Part shown: positions 27,026-36,783 of the stretch, piece after piece | Layout of the letters: each line of letters starts with the position of its first letter | Numbering within the stretch: the stretch's first letter is position 1 | Assembly (NCBI RefSeq): GCF_003383095.1 | Contig: NZ_PSYW01000002.1 | Coordinates: forward strand, 620,001 to 684,000 | Direction: 5' to 3' | Length of the DNA: 64,000 bases | DNA from: Haloferax sp. Atlit-12N | Lineage (GTDB): Archaea; Halobacteriota; Halobacteria; Halobacteriales; Haloferacaceae | Position numbers and translations under genes: made by a program | The notes under the pieces: generated by a model | What the model was told of the DNA's origin: nothing | The model's input: the letters and a program-made list of their open reading frames with translations, nothing else | The model's database searches: none

Positions 27026-27202
27026 GTGTCACCCGGACTCCTCATCACGAGATTCGACGCCACGCTCCTCGGGATGGCCGTCTTCCTCCTCGTCGGGGCG
27101 GTCATCGGCGTCGTGTCTGCCCTCCCCACGCCACTGGCCACGGGTGGCGGCGCGACCGGGGCCGCCGCCCTCGCGCTCGGTGTCACCGTGAGCGAACTGT
27201 AG
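27026..27202 (+). CDS. 58-residue two-helix membrane protein
   Basis: A GTG at 27026 opens a 58-codon frame ending in TAG at 27202. It encodes an N-terminal polar segment, then two hydrophobic helices: about residues 15-32 (LGMAVFLLVGAVIGVVSA) and 41-55 rich in Ala and Gly. Haloarchaeal small membrane proteins of this form are common. No homology is recognised. The transducer gene starts 117 bases downstream, with no clear operon link. Confidence 0.6.
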   Translation: MSPGLLITRFDATLLGMAVFLLVGAVIGVVSALPTPLATGGGATGAAALALGVTVSEL

Positions 27203-27318
27203 CCGATTCTCGAAACTCGTACTTCGGTGAGAGCTAAAGCTCCCGATTTCTTCAGATAATATCACACTTGATAACTAGCGGGACAACGCTTTACGTCGCT
27301 CTCTTGCTACCAAGTGGC

Positions 27319-29646
27319 ATGAAGCTCGCCACGCTGGTTCCGGCGGTGCTCAGGCGGAGCTACCTCCGGAAGTTTCTGTTCGTTATTCTCCTCGTGGCCG
27401 CGGTGATGGGCGGGTTCGGCCTGTACGTCTCGGACGCGGTCGGAACCGAGGTCAGAGCCGACGCCCACAGCGACCTCGAGATGGTCGCCACGTTGGAGGC
27501 CGAGGGACTGTCGAGTTGGATGGACGGCTACGCGCGGACCACCCGGATGCTCTCTGAGTACGAGACCGTCCAGACGGGCGACCCCGACACCATCGACGAG
27601 ACGCTCGAACGCGAGAAGGACACGCTCCCCGACGAGGTGATGGCTATCCACTACGTGAAGCCCTCGAACCGCGACATCGTCCGCAGCACCGACGGCGTGA
27701 TAGAGGCCAAGTCGGTCTCCGACCTCGGCCTGTCGTGGACGACCGGGTCGCTGACGATGTACGACCCCGACGCGGTCGCCATCTCCGAGGTCTACCGCTA
27801 CGCCGGGAGCGAGCGCCTCGCCTTCCTCAGTCCCGTGGCGGGACGGGATGGAGCGGTGATGGTCGTCGTCGACGCGACGAAGCACGCCGAACTGCTGAGC
27901 GAACCGGTCGAAGGCTCACAGACCCGCGTCGTGACCGAAAAGGGCGTCATCGCCTTCGACAAGTACGGCAAGAACGTCCTCACGACGTACCGCGAAGGGT
28001 CCGAGACGCCGGCGCTCGACGCCGCACTCGGCGGTGAGACCGGCGTCATCGAGCGCGAGGGCGACGGGGAGGCCGGGGACGAAGTCGTCGCCTACGCGCC
28101 CGTCTCGGGCACGAACTGGGCGGTTCTCGTGGAAGCGCCGCAGCGTAACGCCTACGCGGTCGCGCAGGTCGTCGAGCGCGACGTCGCCGTCCTCATCGGC
28201 GTGGGCCTCGCCGGCCTCGCGCTGGTCGGGGTCGTCATCGGCCGCAACACGGTGCTGTCGCTCCGGCGACTGCGAACCAAGGCGGCGGCACTCGCTGGCG
28301 GTGACCTCGACGTGGACCTCGAAACCCACAGAGTCGACGAGTTCGGGGCGCTGACGAACGCGTTCGCCGAGATGCGCGATGGGCTACGCGAGCGCATCGA
28401 AGACGCCGAAGACGCCCGACGCGACCTCGCAAGCGCCGCGGACGACTACCGCGAGACGATGGATGCCGCGGCGACGGGCGACCTGACGGTTCGCACGTCG
28501 GTCGAACCGGACGACGAGGCCATGGCGGCCGTCGGCGACGGCATCGACGCGATGCTCGCCGACCTCGAAGCGACTATCGGACAGGTCGCGTCGTTCGCGG
28601 CGACCGTCGACGCGGCGGGCGAGCGCGTTACCGCCGGCACCGAGGAGGTCAGCGCCGCGTCCGAGCGGGTCGAACTGGCGACGGCCGACATCTCCGACGG
28701 CGCGGCCGAGCAGGCGACGCTCCTCTCGGAGGTCTCCTCGGAGATGCAGGACCTCTCGGCGACGGTCGAGGAAGTCGCCGCCTCCGCCGACGAACTCGCT
28801 GACCTCGCGGGTGACGCCGCGGAGCGCGGCGAGGCCGGGCGCGACGCGAGCGCCGCCGTCCACGACGAGATGGCGAACATCGACGCACGCGTCGCGGCCG
28901 CGGCTGAGGGCGTCGAAGCGCTCCGCGACGAGGTGGCGGACATCGGCGAGGTTGTCGACCTCATCGAGGACATCGCCGACCAGACGAACCTGCTCGCGCT
29001 CAACGCGTCTATCGAGGCCGCCCGCGCCGGCGACGCGGGTGCCGGCTTCGCCGTCGTCGCGGACAGCGTGAAGGCGCTCGCCGGCGAGACCGCCGACGCG
29101 ACGACCGAAATCGCGTCGTCCATCGAGTCCGTCGAGGAGACGGCCGACGAGACGGTCGATGCGGTCACGGCCGCCCGAGAGCGCGTCTCGCGAGGGTCCG
29201 AGACGGTCGAAACCGGCGTCACGGCCATCGACGAGGCGGTCGACCGACTGGAGGAAGTCGACCACGGCGTCGCCGCCATCGACGAGGCGACCGCTTCGCA
29301 GGCGTCGGCCGCGCAGTCGGTCGCGCGCCTCGCGGACGAGGCGGCCGAAATCGCCGACGAGACGCGAACCGAGGCGGCCGACGTGGCCGGCGCGGCCCAC
29401 GAACAGAACGACGCGATGGTCACGGTCGCCGGGAAGATGCAGGAGCTATCGTCGACGACCGACGAACTGCGGGCGCTCGCGGACCGGTTCGAAGTACGCG
29501 AGGAAGGAGCGCGCGACGGCGTCGCCGACGCGAGAGAATCCGGAGCCGAGGGCGATGCAACTGCGGCGGATGAGACGGGTTCCGAACCGATTTCGTCGCC
29601 GACGATGGCCGACCTCGCGACCGACGGCTCGGGCGGGGACGGCTGA
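27319..29646 (+). CDS. membrane methyl-accepting chemotaxis transducer (dCache, HAMP, MCP)
   Basis: The 775-residue protein from the ATG at 27319 has a transmembrane helix at about residues 20-37 and a second at about 295-315, bracketing a large extracellular double-Cache-like sensor. HAMP follows ([29 protein letters not shown]). Coiled-coil methylation helices flank the tip [43 protein letters not shown]. It signals to CheA/CheW in the cytoplasm. The ligand is unknown. A gene for a 58-residue membrane protein lies upstream. Confidence 0.95.
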   Translation: MKLATLVPAVLRRSYLRKFLFVILLVAAVMGGFGLYVSDAVGTEVRADAHSDLEMVATLEAEGLSSWMDGYARTTRMLSEYETVQTGDPDTIDETLEREKDTLPDEVMAIHYVKPSNRDIVRSTDGVIEAKSVSDLGLSWTTGSLTMYDPDAVAISEVYRYAGSERLAFLSPVAGRDGAVMVVVDATKHAELLSEPVEGSQTRVVTEKGVIAFDKYGKNVLTTYREGSETPALDAALGGETGVIEREGDGEAGDEVVAYAPVSGTNWAVLVEAPQRNAYAVAQVVERDVAVLIGVGLAGLALVGVVIGRNTVLSLRRLRTKAAALAGGDLDVDLETHRVDEFGALTNAFAEMRDGLRERIEDAEDARRDLASAADDYRETMDAAATGDLTVRTSVEPDDEAMAAVGDGIDAMLADLEATIGQVASFAATVDAAGERVTAGTEEVSAASERVELATADISDGAAEQATLLSEVSSEMQDLSATVEEVAASADELADLAGDAAERGEAGRDASAAVHDEMANIDARVAAAAEGVEALRDEVADIGEVVDLIEDIADQTNLLALNASIEAARAGDAGAGFAVVADSVKALAGETADATTEIASSIESVEETADETVDAVTAARERVSRGSETVETGVTAIDEAVDRLEEVDHGVAAIDEATASQASAAQSVARLADEAAEIADETRTEAADVAGAAHEQNDAMVTVAGKMQELSSTTDELRALADRFEVREEGARDGVADARESGAEGDATAADETGSEPISSPTMADLATDGSGGDG

Positions 29647-29649
29647 ATC

Positions 29650-30021
29650 GGGAAAACGCGAATCTATCCGCGACGGTCCGGGCGAGAACTGACGCGGCCG
29701 CGTCGCTGGCGGAGTGTTGCTACTTGCATATCGCTCGGGTCAGTTGTTCGATTCGAGCGCGCGCGAACGCGAGCCGACGGCTCTTCGATGTGAGTTTCGT
29801 GAGAAAGGGATAGGCAGCCGCACGGGAGCGGCCCGCGCGGCAAATGCCGCCCTAGATTGGTCCCCGCTGACGCTTCGGCCCTCCAAAGCGAAGCGTCACC
29901 TGAATGGAGTGCGGCGAGATACTTAAACGTGCCGCCATCCGCCCAAAACCACCGCAGGCGGGCGATTAGAGGGCGCTCGCGACGCAACGGGCTTTTCTCC
30001 CGTCGGGACCTTCGTCCGGGC
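29650..30021. other. 372-base spacer with strong hairpins; possible non-coding RNA
   Basis: No protein gene is visible. A 10-bp perfect stem (29868-29877 with 29889-29898) encloses an 11-base loop. A second short hairpin lies at 29837-29850 (GCGGCA, AA, TGCCGC). A TATA-like ACTTAAACG lies at 29921-29929. Read on the minus strand it is CGTTTAAGT, about 25 bases before the hairpin block, so a structured RNA transcribed from about 29900 towards 29750 is possible. On the plus strand the same element could drive the next gene. Confidence 0.35.
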
Positions 30022-30519
30022 ATGAGCGAAGACGACATCCCCGGTCGGGTCCGCCGCGCGTTCGGCGACCACGGGTCGTTCGAACCGGTCGACGACCGCA
30101 CCTTCGAGTCCGTGACGACGCCGTTCGACGGCACCGTCAGCGTCGCGGCGCAGGAGAGCGGCCACGTCGAGTTCGGCGTGGAGGTCCGCGTCCCGATGCT
30201 CTCGGCGGTCGCCGACGACGTGGCACCCGTCGTCGAAGACGGCTGGTACGAGACGTTCGAACTCCGCCTCGAAGACGTAAACGGCGTCGTCGCCGGCGAC
30301 CACGACCTCGACCCCGACGTGACGCGCGCGGGCGACGAGGCGGTCGTCCGAGCGAGTTTCGCCGACATCAACGAGCGCCGCGGCGTCGACGACGCCGGCG
30401 CGGTCATCGACTACGTCGAAGGCACGTTCGTCGAGGGAATCATTCCCGGCTACGACTACGGCGAACCGGTGACGAGTCTCATCCAGAACGCGCGAGACGC
30501 CGCCGGCGCGGGCTTCTAA
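30022..30519 (+). CDS. conserved haloarchaeal protein, DUF5813-like
   Basis: The 165-residue acidic protein has the conserved start IPGRVRRAFGDHGSFE, a VAAQESGHVEFGVEVRVPML block, and a C-terminal YVEGTFVEGIIPGYDYGEPV segment. It is soluble. I recognise it as the DUF5813-type family common to haloarchaea, without a known function. The upstream frame to 29857 lacks similarity and is inside the structured spacer. Confidence 0.8.
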   Translation: MSEDDIPGRVRRAFGDHGSFEPVDDRTFESVTTPFDGTVSVAAQESGHVEFGVEVRVPMLSAVADDVAPVVEDGWYETFELRLEDVNGVVAGDHDLDPDVTRAGDEAVVRASFADINERRGVDDAGAVIDYVEGTFVEGIIPGYDYGEPVTSLIQNARDAAGAGF

Positions 30520-30611
30520 ACACGGGAACCGAGCACTTCTGTAGCACTTCTGTTTGGTCGGGTCGGTCGGTTCAACCGCGGGTCGGGTGGGACCCTGCGG
30601 TCGCTTCCGAC

Positions 30612-30848
30612 TCAGTCCATCGCGATGTACGTCTGAGTGTCCTCGATACCCGGAACCGACTGGATGCCGCCGGCGATGTCTTTCACGTCGGCGGGGGTGT
30701 CCACCTCGACTTTCACGATGAAGTCCACGTCGCCCGCGACGATGTGGGCGCTGACGATGCCGTCCGAGACGGCCAGTAGCTCCTGTTTCAGCTGGTCGAT
30801 ACTGTCTGAGACGGGCGCGGCCTTGACCATGATGTAGGCGTAGACCAT
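30612..30848 (-). CDS. stand-alone RAM (Lrp/AsnC ligand-binding) domain protein
   Basis: The 78-residue protein is a single AsnC/Lrp effector-binding (RAM) domain without a DNA-binding part: MVYAYIMVKAAP, then VSAHIVAGDVDFIVKVEVDTPADV and IPGIED-like VPGIEDTQTYIAM. Such proteins form oligomers and bind amino acids. It starts 2 bases after the stop of the TrkA-like gene, so the two are in one operon. The gene across the TrkA divergent promoter is its close homologue. Confidence 0.88.
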   Translation of the reverse strand: MVYAYIMVKAAPVSDSIDQLKQELLAVSDGIVSAHIVAGDVDFIVKVEVDTPADVKDIAGGIQSVPGIEDTQTYIAMD

Positions 30849-30850
30849 CG

Positions 30851-31534
30851 TCACGCACCTCCCGGCGCGGTGACGACCTCGTCGCCGACGAGCAGTTGTC
30901 GCACGTCGTTGAGCACGTCGAAGTCAGCGAGGACGGCCACGCGGTCACCCGTCTCAAGCGAGTCGTCGGCAAGCGGGATGCCCATCGGACCGTCTTTCTT
31001 CCCGAACGCGAGGACGCGGGCGTTCGCCGGGAGCGCCACCTCCTCGATGCTGTAGCCGTTCATGGGCGACTCCTCGGTCACCGTCACGAGGATGACCTGC
31101 AGGTGTTGGGCGATGTCCGCGATGGCGCGGATAGACCCGCCGAGCAGCGCGTTCTTCGCACCGATAGCGCCGAGACGCTCGGGGTAGACGATTTCGTCCA
31201 CTTCCTTCGCGTACTTCTGGTACACCTCCTCGCGGTAGTCCTCGTCGACCCGGAGCACCGTCCGACAGCCGAAGTGCTTGCCGATCATGCACGCCGCGAA
31301 GTTCACGTTGAGGTCGGCGGTGAGCGCGCCGAGGGCGTCGGCCGCCTCGATACCGGCGTCGACGAGCACTTCCTCGCGGGAGCCGTCGCCTTCGACCACG
31401 TCGAAGTCTGCTTCGCGGGCCCGTTTGACCCGGTCGCGGTCCAACTCCACCAGGACGATGTCGTGACCCTCCTCGCGGAGGACGCGAGCGGTGCGCAGCC
31501 CAACCCGTCCAGCACCAATGATAACGAACCGCAT
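30851..31534 (-). CDS. TrkA-family NAD-binding (RCK) protein
   Basis: The 227-residue protein has an RCK-N domain with the NAD loop VIIGAGRVGLRTARVLREEG and acidic VELDRDR, and an RCK-C domain from about residue 140 (HLQVILVTVTEESPMNGYSIEEVALP). No pore subunit is adjacent. TrkA-like subunits gate potassium or other cation transporters by NAD(H). Its context, two RAM-domain proteins, suggests that amino-acid sensing may join it. The start at 31534 is the ATG directly before the NAD motif. Confidence 0.9.
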   Translation of the reverse strand: MRFVIIGAGRVGLRTARVLREEGHDIVLVELDRDRVKRAREADFDVVEGDGSREEVLVDAGIEAADALGALTADLNVNFAACMIGKHFGCRTVLRVDEDYREEVYQKYAKEVDEIVYPERLGAIGAKNALLGGSIRAIADIAQHLQVILVTVTEESPMNGYSIEEVALPANARVLAFGKKDGPMGIPLADDSLETGDRVAVLADFDVLNDVRQLLVGDEVVTAPGGA

Positions 31535-31642
31535 GATAAGACGGTATGTCGGCGGAGGCAAATAACCTTCCCCCGATTCGACCGAAGGGGCCGCGCTCGG
31601 TCGAAGCAAGGCTTTTGACGACTGTGGTAGAATATCTCACGC

Positions 31643-31876
31643 ATGGTTCACGCGTTCATCATGGTGAAGACCGGAGCCGGCGAGTCGGAACAGCTTCTCG
31701 GTCCTATCCGCGACTTCGAGACGGTGACGGAGGCGCACATCGTCGCGGGCGCGTACGACATCATCGCCGAGGTCGACACCGACGCGGTCTACGAAGTGCT
31801 GAAGACGGCGTCGAGCCGCGTCCAGAGCTTAGAGGGCGTCGCCGACACGAAGACGTACATCTCGCTTGACGACTGA
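31643..31876 (+). CDS. stand-alone RAM (Lrp/AsnC ligand-binding) domain protein
   Basis: The 77-residue protein is homologous to the RAM protein at 30612-30848 (both start MV-A-IMVK and contain AHIVAG-D-I), with TYISLDD at the end. It lacks a helix-turn-helix. It is transcribed divergently from the TrkA gene, 108 bases away. The pair is likely a duplication, now flanking the TrkA gene. Confidence 0.87.
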   Translation: MVHAFIMVKTGAGESEQLLGPIRDFETVTEAHIVAGAYDIIAEVDTDAVYEVLKTASSRVQSLEGVADTKTYISLDD

Positions 31877-31888
31877 GGGACCGCGCGC

Positions 31889-32935
31889 TCAGCGCTCGAT
31901 GTCGAACGGCCCGTTGCGCTCGACGAACGCGACGTGTTCCTCGCGCTGGCGGGCGAGCTCCGGCGGCAGCTCCTCGTAGACGTTGTCGAACAGCTCGTCG
32001 GCCCCCGGTTCGGGCGTCGCCTCGGCGCGCTCGACGGCCTCGCGCAGTTCCTCGTCGGCGTCGTCACGCATGGCGTCGAGCGCCGCGTCGTCGACGACCT
32101 CCTGCTCGCGACAGAACGACTCGAAGCGGTCGAGGGGGTCGCGCGTCCGCCACTCGGGGAGTTCCGGGTCGTCGTCGCGGTAGCGCGAGGGGTCGTCGGC
32201 GGTCGTGTGTGGCCCCTGTCGGTAGGTGAGGCTCTCGATGAGCACCGGCTCGCCGGCGCGGGCCTTCTCGAACCCGCGCTCGACGGCTTCCCTGACCGCC
32301 AGCGGGTCGTTTCCGTCGACCTGCATGCCGTCCATCCCGTAGGCGTCGGCCTTCGCCGCGATGGACTCACTGGCGGTCTGGCGCTCGCGGGGGAGCGAAA
32401 TCGCCCAGCCGTTGTTCTCGCAGAAGAAGACGACCGGCGCGTCGAAGACGCCCGCGAAGTTCAGGCCCTCGTGGAAGTCGCCCTCGGAGGTCGCGCCGTC
32501 GCCGAAGCAGACCAGCGCCCCGTAGTCGTCGCCGCGGTAGTTCGCGGCCATGCCGACGCCGGCGGCGTGGGGAATCTGGCTCCCGATGGGGACCGCCTGC
32601 GGGAATACCGGCACGTCGTGGTCGGAGTCGTACTCGGCGTGGCCACGCCGGAAGAGGAGGATGTCGCTCGGCGGCACCCCGCGGGCGAGTTGGAGGGCGT
32701 TCGACCGATAGGTCGGCAGCAACACGTCGTCGTCGCGCATGGCGTGGGCGGCCCCGATTTGAGAGGCCTCCTGTCCGCGGAACGGCGGGTAGCCGCTCAT
32801 CCATCCGCGTCGCTGGAGGGCGAGTGCACGCTCGTCGAACCGTCGCGCTCGAATCATGTCGCGGAGGGCGGCGCGGGCGTCGTCTGCGGTGAAACCCGTG
32901 TCGTCCAGCCCGCGCTCTGCGATGAGTCGGTGCAT
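31889..32935 (-). CDS. 2-oxoacid dehydrogenase E1 component, alpha subunit (orphan)
   Basis: The 348-residue protein has the thiamine diphosphate motif GDGATSEGDFHEGLNFAGVFDAPVVFFCENN near residues 150-180, the RGQEASQIGAA substrate region and an HTTADDPSRYRDDD phosphorylation-loop-like segment. E1-alpha works with E1-beta, E2 and E3 to oxidise pyruvate or branched-chain 2-oxoacids. None of those lies next to it here, so its partner must be elsewhere. Haloarchaea keep several such orphan sets of uncertain substrate. Confidence 0.9.
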   Translation of the reverse strand: MHRLIAERGLDDTGFTADDARAALRDMIRARRFDERALALQRRGWMSGYPPFRGQEASQIGAAHAMRDDDVLLPTYRSNALQLARGVPPSDILLFRRGHAEYDSDHDVPVFPQAVPIGSQIPHAAGVGMAANYRGDDYGALVCFGDGATSEGDFHEGLNFAGVFDAPVVFFCENNGWAISLPRERQTASESIAAKADAYGMDGMQVDGNDPLAVREAVERGFEKARAGEPVLIESLTYRQGPHTTADDPSRYRDDDPELPEWRTRDPLDRFESFCREQEVVDDAALDAMRDDADEELREAVERAEATPEPGADELFDNVYEELPPELARQREEHVAFVERNGPFDIER

Positions 32936-33074
32936 GGCGGTGAGTCACGGTCCTTCGTGATAAACGTCACCCGTCCGCGGGGTCGCTCCGGCGGGCGGTT
33001 CGACCGACGGCGGCGCGGGACGAGCGGGTCGCCGAGAGCGACAGGCCAAAGACTACCGCCTCCATAGGTCGGCT

Positions 33075-33395
33075 ATGGTCTCGGTGGTCAACCTCGTGCT
33101 CATGGGCGCGGTCATCGCCCTCCACACGCTCGTCGCGGCGGTCATGACCCGCTTTTTCCGCCTTCGACTGAAGACGCAGTGGGGCTACATCCTGTACGCC
33201 CTGTTTCTGATTCCGCTCGTGCTGTTCGTCTCGACGCTGGTGTTCTCCGGCGTGTTCGGCATCGGCGTTGACCTCGGCAGCCCCACCGCGGCACTCGGCG
33301 TCATGATAGGGATGCCGCTGGCGCTCGGGTTCACTATCGACACGCTCTACGTCCCGCCGCCGGAGGAGTACGAGAACCTCCCGAACTCGCGGTGA
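33075..33395 (+). CDS. three-helix membrane protein, unknown
   Basis: The 106-residue product predicts three membrane helices (about 5-23, 37-60 and 68-90), with a basic loop TRFFRLRLKTQWG after helix 1 and a proline-rich end VPPPEEYENL. The basic loop should face the cytoplasm. It is convergent with the thymidylate kinase gene (19 bases). No named family. Confidence 0.78.
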   Translation: MVSVVNLVLMGAVIALHTLVAAVMTRFFRLRLKTQWGYILYALFLIPLVLFVSTLVFSGVFGIGVDLGSPTAALGVMIGMPLALGFTIDTLYVPPPEEYENLPNSR

Positions 33396-33414
33396 GTCGC
33401 GAATCGGGTGGCGG

Positions 33415-34005
33415 TTATTCCGCGAGAATCTCTTCGAGCGCTGCCTCCACCGCGTCGAGCACGTCCTCGGGCGACTGCGTCGCGTCGACGCGGACGAACC
33501 GCTCCGGTTCGGCCTCGATGAGTCGCTCGTAGTTGGCGCGCACGTCCGCGAGGTACGCCGCCTGTTCGAACTTGTTCGTCGCGCCGCTGCGCGCGGCGGC
33601 CGTCTCGGGGTCCACGTCGAGGTAGATGGTCTTGTCCGGCGGCCGAGTGAACGCCGTGTGGATGCCTCTGATGTATTCCATCGGGCGTCTGAGGTCGCTG
33701 TCGCGGAGCGAGGCGGCCTGATAGGCGTACCGCGAGTCGGAGTAGCGGTCGGAGATGACGAGGTCGCCGTCGGCGAGGGCGGGCCGGACGACCCGCGAGA
33801 GGTGGTCCGCGTGGTCGGCGGTAAAGAGGAACAGCGTAGCGAGCGGGTCGGCGTCGTCGTCGGCGATAGCGCGGTTGACGGCCTCTCCGTACCACGAGTC
33901 CGACGTGGGCTCGCGCGTGAAGACGGCGTCGGGGTACGCGTCGTGGAGCGCCTCCCAAACGGTCGTCTTCCCGCTCCCGTCGAGCCCTTCGAGCGTGACG
34001 AGCAT
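33415..34005 (-). CDS. tmk: thymidylate kinase
   Basis: The 196-residue enzyme phosphorylates dTMP to dTDP using ATP. It starts [15 protein letters not shown] (Walker A), has the dTMP-binding [12 protein letters not shown], the DR motif [15 protein letters not shown] and a late [16 protein letters not shown] lid. Normal length for archaeal Tmk. Overlapping genes are none; it sits between a membrane protein and a small acidic protein. Confidence 0.95.
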   Translation of the reverse strand: MLVTLEGLDGSGKTTVWEALHDAYPDAVFTREPTSDSWYGEAVNRAIADDDADPLATLFLFTADHADHLSRVVRPALADGDLVISDRYSDSRYAYQAASLRDSDLRRPMEYIRGIHTAFTRPPDKTIYLDVDPETAAARSGATNKFEQAAYLADVRANYERLIEAEPERFVRVDATQSPEDVLDAVEAALEEILAE

Positions 34006-34090
34006 ACCCTACCAACTCGGCGCTCCGGAAAAAGCGCGCCGAAGCGAGCCGCCGCAACGATAATGTCAACGCAAACCGATACGTGAGACT

Positions 34091-34336
34091 GTGACATCCA
34101 CCCGAGAGTGGTGGAACGACCTCTTGCCGAGGGAAAAGCCGTACAGCGTCGTCCGCTTCGACGAGAGCGTCCCCCCGACTGACACGTCGTTCGCGACGAA
34201 GCAGTCCGAGGTCGACCACCCGAGCGACGCGCCCGACGAGTGCCTCGAGGCGGCCGAAGAACTCGTCGTCTACGACCAAGTCGGTCGGATGGTAAAGCGC
34301 ACCGACGGCTCGGTCGCGCCCTCGGTTCTCTTCTGA
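34091..34336 (+). CDS. small hypothetical protein
   Basis: From the GTG at 34091 an 81-residue acidic soluble protein is read: STREWWNDLLPREKPYSVVRFDES, then EAAEELVVYDQVGRMVKRTDG. Codon use and the acid content look genuine. It is divergent from tmk, 85 bases apart. No domain recognised. Confidence 0.68.
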   Translation: MTSTREWWNDLLPREKPYSVVRFDESVPPTDTSFATKQSEVDHPSDAPDECLEAAEELVVYDQVGRMVKRTDGSVAPSVLF

Positions 34337-34478
34337 GCGGGTCCGCGCGGAAACCGTCGCCGCGGGCCGGAAAGTCGAACGCGTCCTTCGAGGAGCGTCG
34401 TTCCCATCGGAGCGTTCCCCGGCGAAATCGACCTCTATTCCCCGTTAGCTTTACCCTCATTCCGCCGAATATTACGCC

Positions 34479-35384
34479 ATGAAAGTCCTTGTCCTCGGCG
34501 GAACCGGCTTCGTCGGTACCAACCTCTGCCGCGAACTGCAGTCGCGGGGACACAGCGTGACCGCGATGTCGCGGAGTCCGAACAGCGAGGACCTCCCCGA
34601 CGGCGTCGAGAAGGCGATGGGGGACGTGACGGATTACGACTCCATCGCGGGCGCGTTCGAGGGGAAAGACGCTGTCGTGAACCTCGTCGCGCTCTCGCCG
34701 CTTTTCAAACCGGACGGCGGCTACCGGATGCACGATATCGTCAACTGGCAGGGCACCGAAAACGTCGTAAAGGCCGCCGAATCGCACGGCGTGTCGCGAC
34801 TCGTCCAGATGAGCGCCCTCGACGCGGACCCCGACGCCGATACGGCGTACATCCGCTCGAAAGGCAAGGCCGAGAACGCGGTGAAGTCGTCGTCGCTGGA
34901 TTGGACGATTTTCCGACCGTCGATTATCTTCGGCGACGGCGCGGAGATTATCTCGTTCACGAAGCGGCTCAAGGGGATGTTCGCGCCCGGCGTCCCCCTG
35001 TATCCGCTTCCGGGGAACGGGAAGACGCGCTTCCAACCCATCTGGATCGACGACCTGACGCCGATGTTCGAACGGGCGCTCGAAGACGACGAGCACATCG
35101 GAGAGACCTACGAAATCGGCGGCCCGGAGGTGATTACGCTCCGCGAGCTGACCGAGATGGTCTACGAGTCGGAGGACAAGTCCATCACCATCGTCCCACT
35201 CCCGATGCCGCTGGCCCAAGTCGGACTCACCGTTCTCGGGGCGGTCCCGGGGTTCCCGATGGGCGCAGACCAGTATCGGTCGCTCAAAATTGACAGCACG
35301 GTCCGAGACAACGATGCGGAGGCCTTCGGCGTCGACACGTCGTCGATGAAAACGTTCGAACGCTACCTCGCCGACCGAAACTGA
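34479..35384 (+). CDS. complex I NDUFA9-like NAD(P)-binding protein
   Basis: The 301-residue atypical SDR begins VLVLGGTGFVGTNLCRELQSRG, a Rossmann motif, and matches the NDUFA9 subfamily with LVQMSALDADPDADTAYIRSKGKAEN and TIFRPSIIFGDGAE. It has no YxxxK catalytic pair in full, so it probably acts as a structural or regulatory subunit. In eukaryotes NDUFA9 is part of complex I; haloarchaeal members are stand-alone. The cetZ1 gene follows after 211 bases. Confidence 0.88.
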   Translation: MKVLVLGGTGFVGTNLCRELQSRGHSVTAMSRSPNSEDLPDGVEKAMGDVTDYDSIAGAFEGKDAVVNLVALSPLFKPDGGYRMHDIVNWQGTENVVKAAESHGVSRLVQMSALDADPDADTAYIRSKGKAENAVKSSSLDWTIFRPSIIFGDGAEIISFTKRLKGMFAPGVPLYPLPGNGKTRFQPIWIDDLTPMFERALEDDEHIGETYEIGGPEVITLRELTEMVYESEDKSITIVPLPMPLAQVGLTVLGAVPGFPMGADQYRSLKIDSTVRDNDAEAFGVDTSSMKTFERYLADRN

Positions 35385-35595
35385 CGGAAATTTAACCGTT
35401 AATCGAGATTAGGAAGTTATGAACCTCGGCTCATTTCGCCGGTATCAGGGCCTACCACGCTATAATGACTGATTAACACCTGTTCCGAGTCGCCGTTTTT
35501 CGGCGATAATCTGACGCTGGGAATACACTTCCCCATCACAACGCTTATGTCTGCGTTCGTACTGCAATTCACGCAATGGCGAGGGGACCGAACCT

Positions 35596-36783
35596 ATGAA
35601 GCTCGCAATGATCGGATTCGGGCAAGCCGGGGGAAAAGTAGTCGACAAGTTCGTCGAGTACGACCGTGAACGCAACGCTGGAATCGTCCGCGCTGCGGTC
35701 GCTGTAAACTCCGCGAAAGCTGACTTGCTCGGATTGAAGAACATCCCGAAGGACCAGCGCGTCCTCATCGGCCAGTCCCGCGTGAAGGGACACGGCGTCG
35801 GTGCGGACAACGAACTCGGTGCCGAAATCGCCGAGGAGGACATCGACGAGGTGCAGGGTGCCATCGACAGCATCCCTGTCCACGAAGTCGACGCCTTCCT
35901 CGTCGTGTCCGGGCTCGGTGGCGGCACCGGCTCCGGCGGCGCGCCGGTCCTCGCGAAACACCTCAAGCGCATCTACACCGAACCCGTCTACGGCATCGGC
36001 ATCCTGCCGGGGTCCGACGAGGGTGGTATCTACACGCTCAACGCCGCGCGCTCCTTCCAGACGTTCGTCCGCGAGGTCGACAACCTCCTCGTGTTCGACA
36101 ACGACGCCTGGCGGAAGACCGGCGAGTCGGTACAGGGGGGGTACGACGAGATCAACGAGGAGATCGTCAACCGATTCGGCGTGCTGTTCGGCGCCGGCGA
36201 GGTCAAAGACGGACAGGAGGTCGCGGAGTCCGTCGTCGACTCATCGGAGATTATCAACACGCTCGCCGGCGGCGGCGTCTCGACCGTCGGCTACGCCTCC
36301 GAGGGCGTCGAACCGCGGAAGAACAAGGGCGGCGGCCTCCTGTCCCGGCTGACAGGCGGCGACGAGCCCGACGACAACCTCGACACCGCACACACGACCA
36401 ACCGAATCACGAGCCTCGTTCGCAAGGCTGCGCTCGGTCGACTCACGCTCCCGTGTGAGATCGAAGGCGCGGAGCGCGCGCTGCTCGTCCTCGCTGGTCC
36501 GCCGGAGCATCTGAACCGGAAAGGCATAGAGCGCGGGCGGAAGTGGATCGAGGAGCAGACCGGTTCCATGGAAGTTCGCGGCGGCGACTACCCGATTCCG
36601 GGCGCGGGGAAGGTGGCGAGTGTCATCCTCCTGTCGGGCGTGACGAACGTCCCGCGCATCAAGGAGCTACAGCAGGTCGCCATCGAAGCGCAGGATAACA
36701 TCGAAGAGATCCGTCAAGAGAGCGATTCGAATCTGGAGAACCTCATAAACGATGACGAAGACGAACTGGAGTCGCTTTTCTAA
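35596..36783 (+). CDS. cetZ1: tubulin-like cell-shape GTPase CetZ1
   Basis: CetZ1 is a tubulin/FtsZ-superfamily GTPase that assembles filaments and controls rod formation and motility in Haloferax. The 395-residue protein has the GTP-binding loop (residues about 105-114, GLGGGTGSGG), N-terminal AMIGFGQAGGKV and the T7-loop acidic Glu at residue 218 (SSEIINTLAGGG), the position used for the E218A mutant of the H. volcanii protein. The C-terminus is acidic (DDEDELESLF) and could dock partners. It overlaps the next gene by 32 bases. A TATA-like element (CGCTTATGTC) lies about 55 bases upstream of the ATG. Confidence 0.96.
   Translation: MKLAMIGFGQAGGKVVDKFVEYDRERNAGIVRAAVAVNSAKADLLGLKNIPKDQRVLIGQSRVKGHGVGADNELGAEIAEEDIDEVQGAIDSIPVHEVDAFLVVSGLGGGTGSGGAPVLAKHLKRIYTEPVYGIGILPGSDEGGIYTLNAARSFQTFVREVDNLLVFDNDAWRKTGESVQGGYDEINEEIVNRFGVLFGAGEVKDGQEVAESVVDSSEIINTLAGGGVSTVGYASEGVEPRKNKGGGLLSRLTGGDEPDDNLDTAHTTNRITSLVRKAALGRLTLPCEIEGAERALLVLAGPPEHLNRKGIERGRKWIEEQTGSMEVRGGDYPIPGAGKVASVILLSGVTNVPRIKELQQVAIEAQDNIEEIRQESDSNLENLINDDEDELESLF

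Noticed and set aside
32967..35219. Long minus-strand frame of 750 codons covering tmk and the NDUFA9-like gene region
   Set aside because: It overlaps clear genes in other frames and is low-complexity basic sequence.
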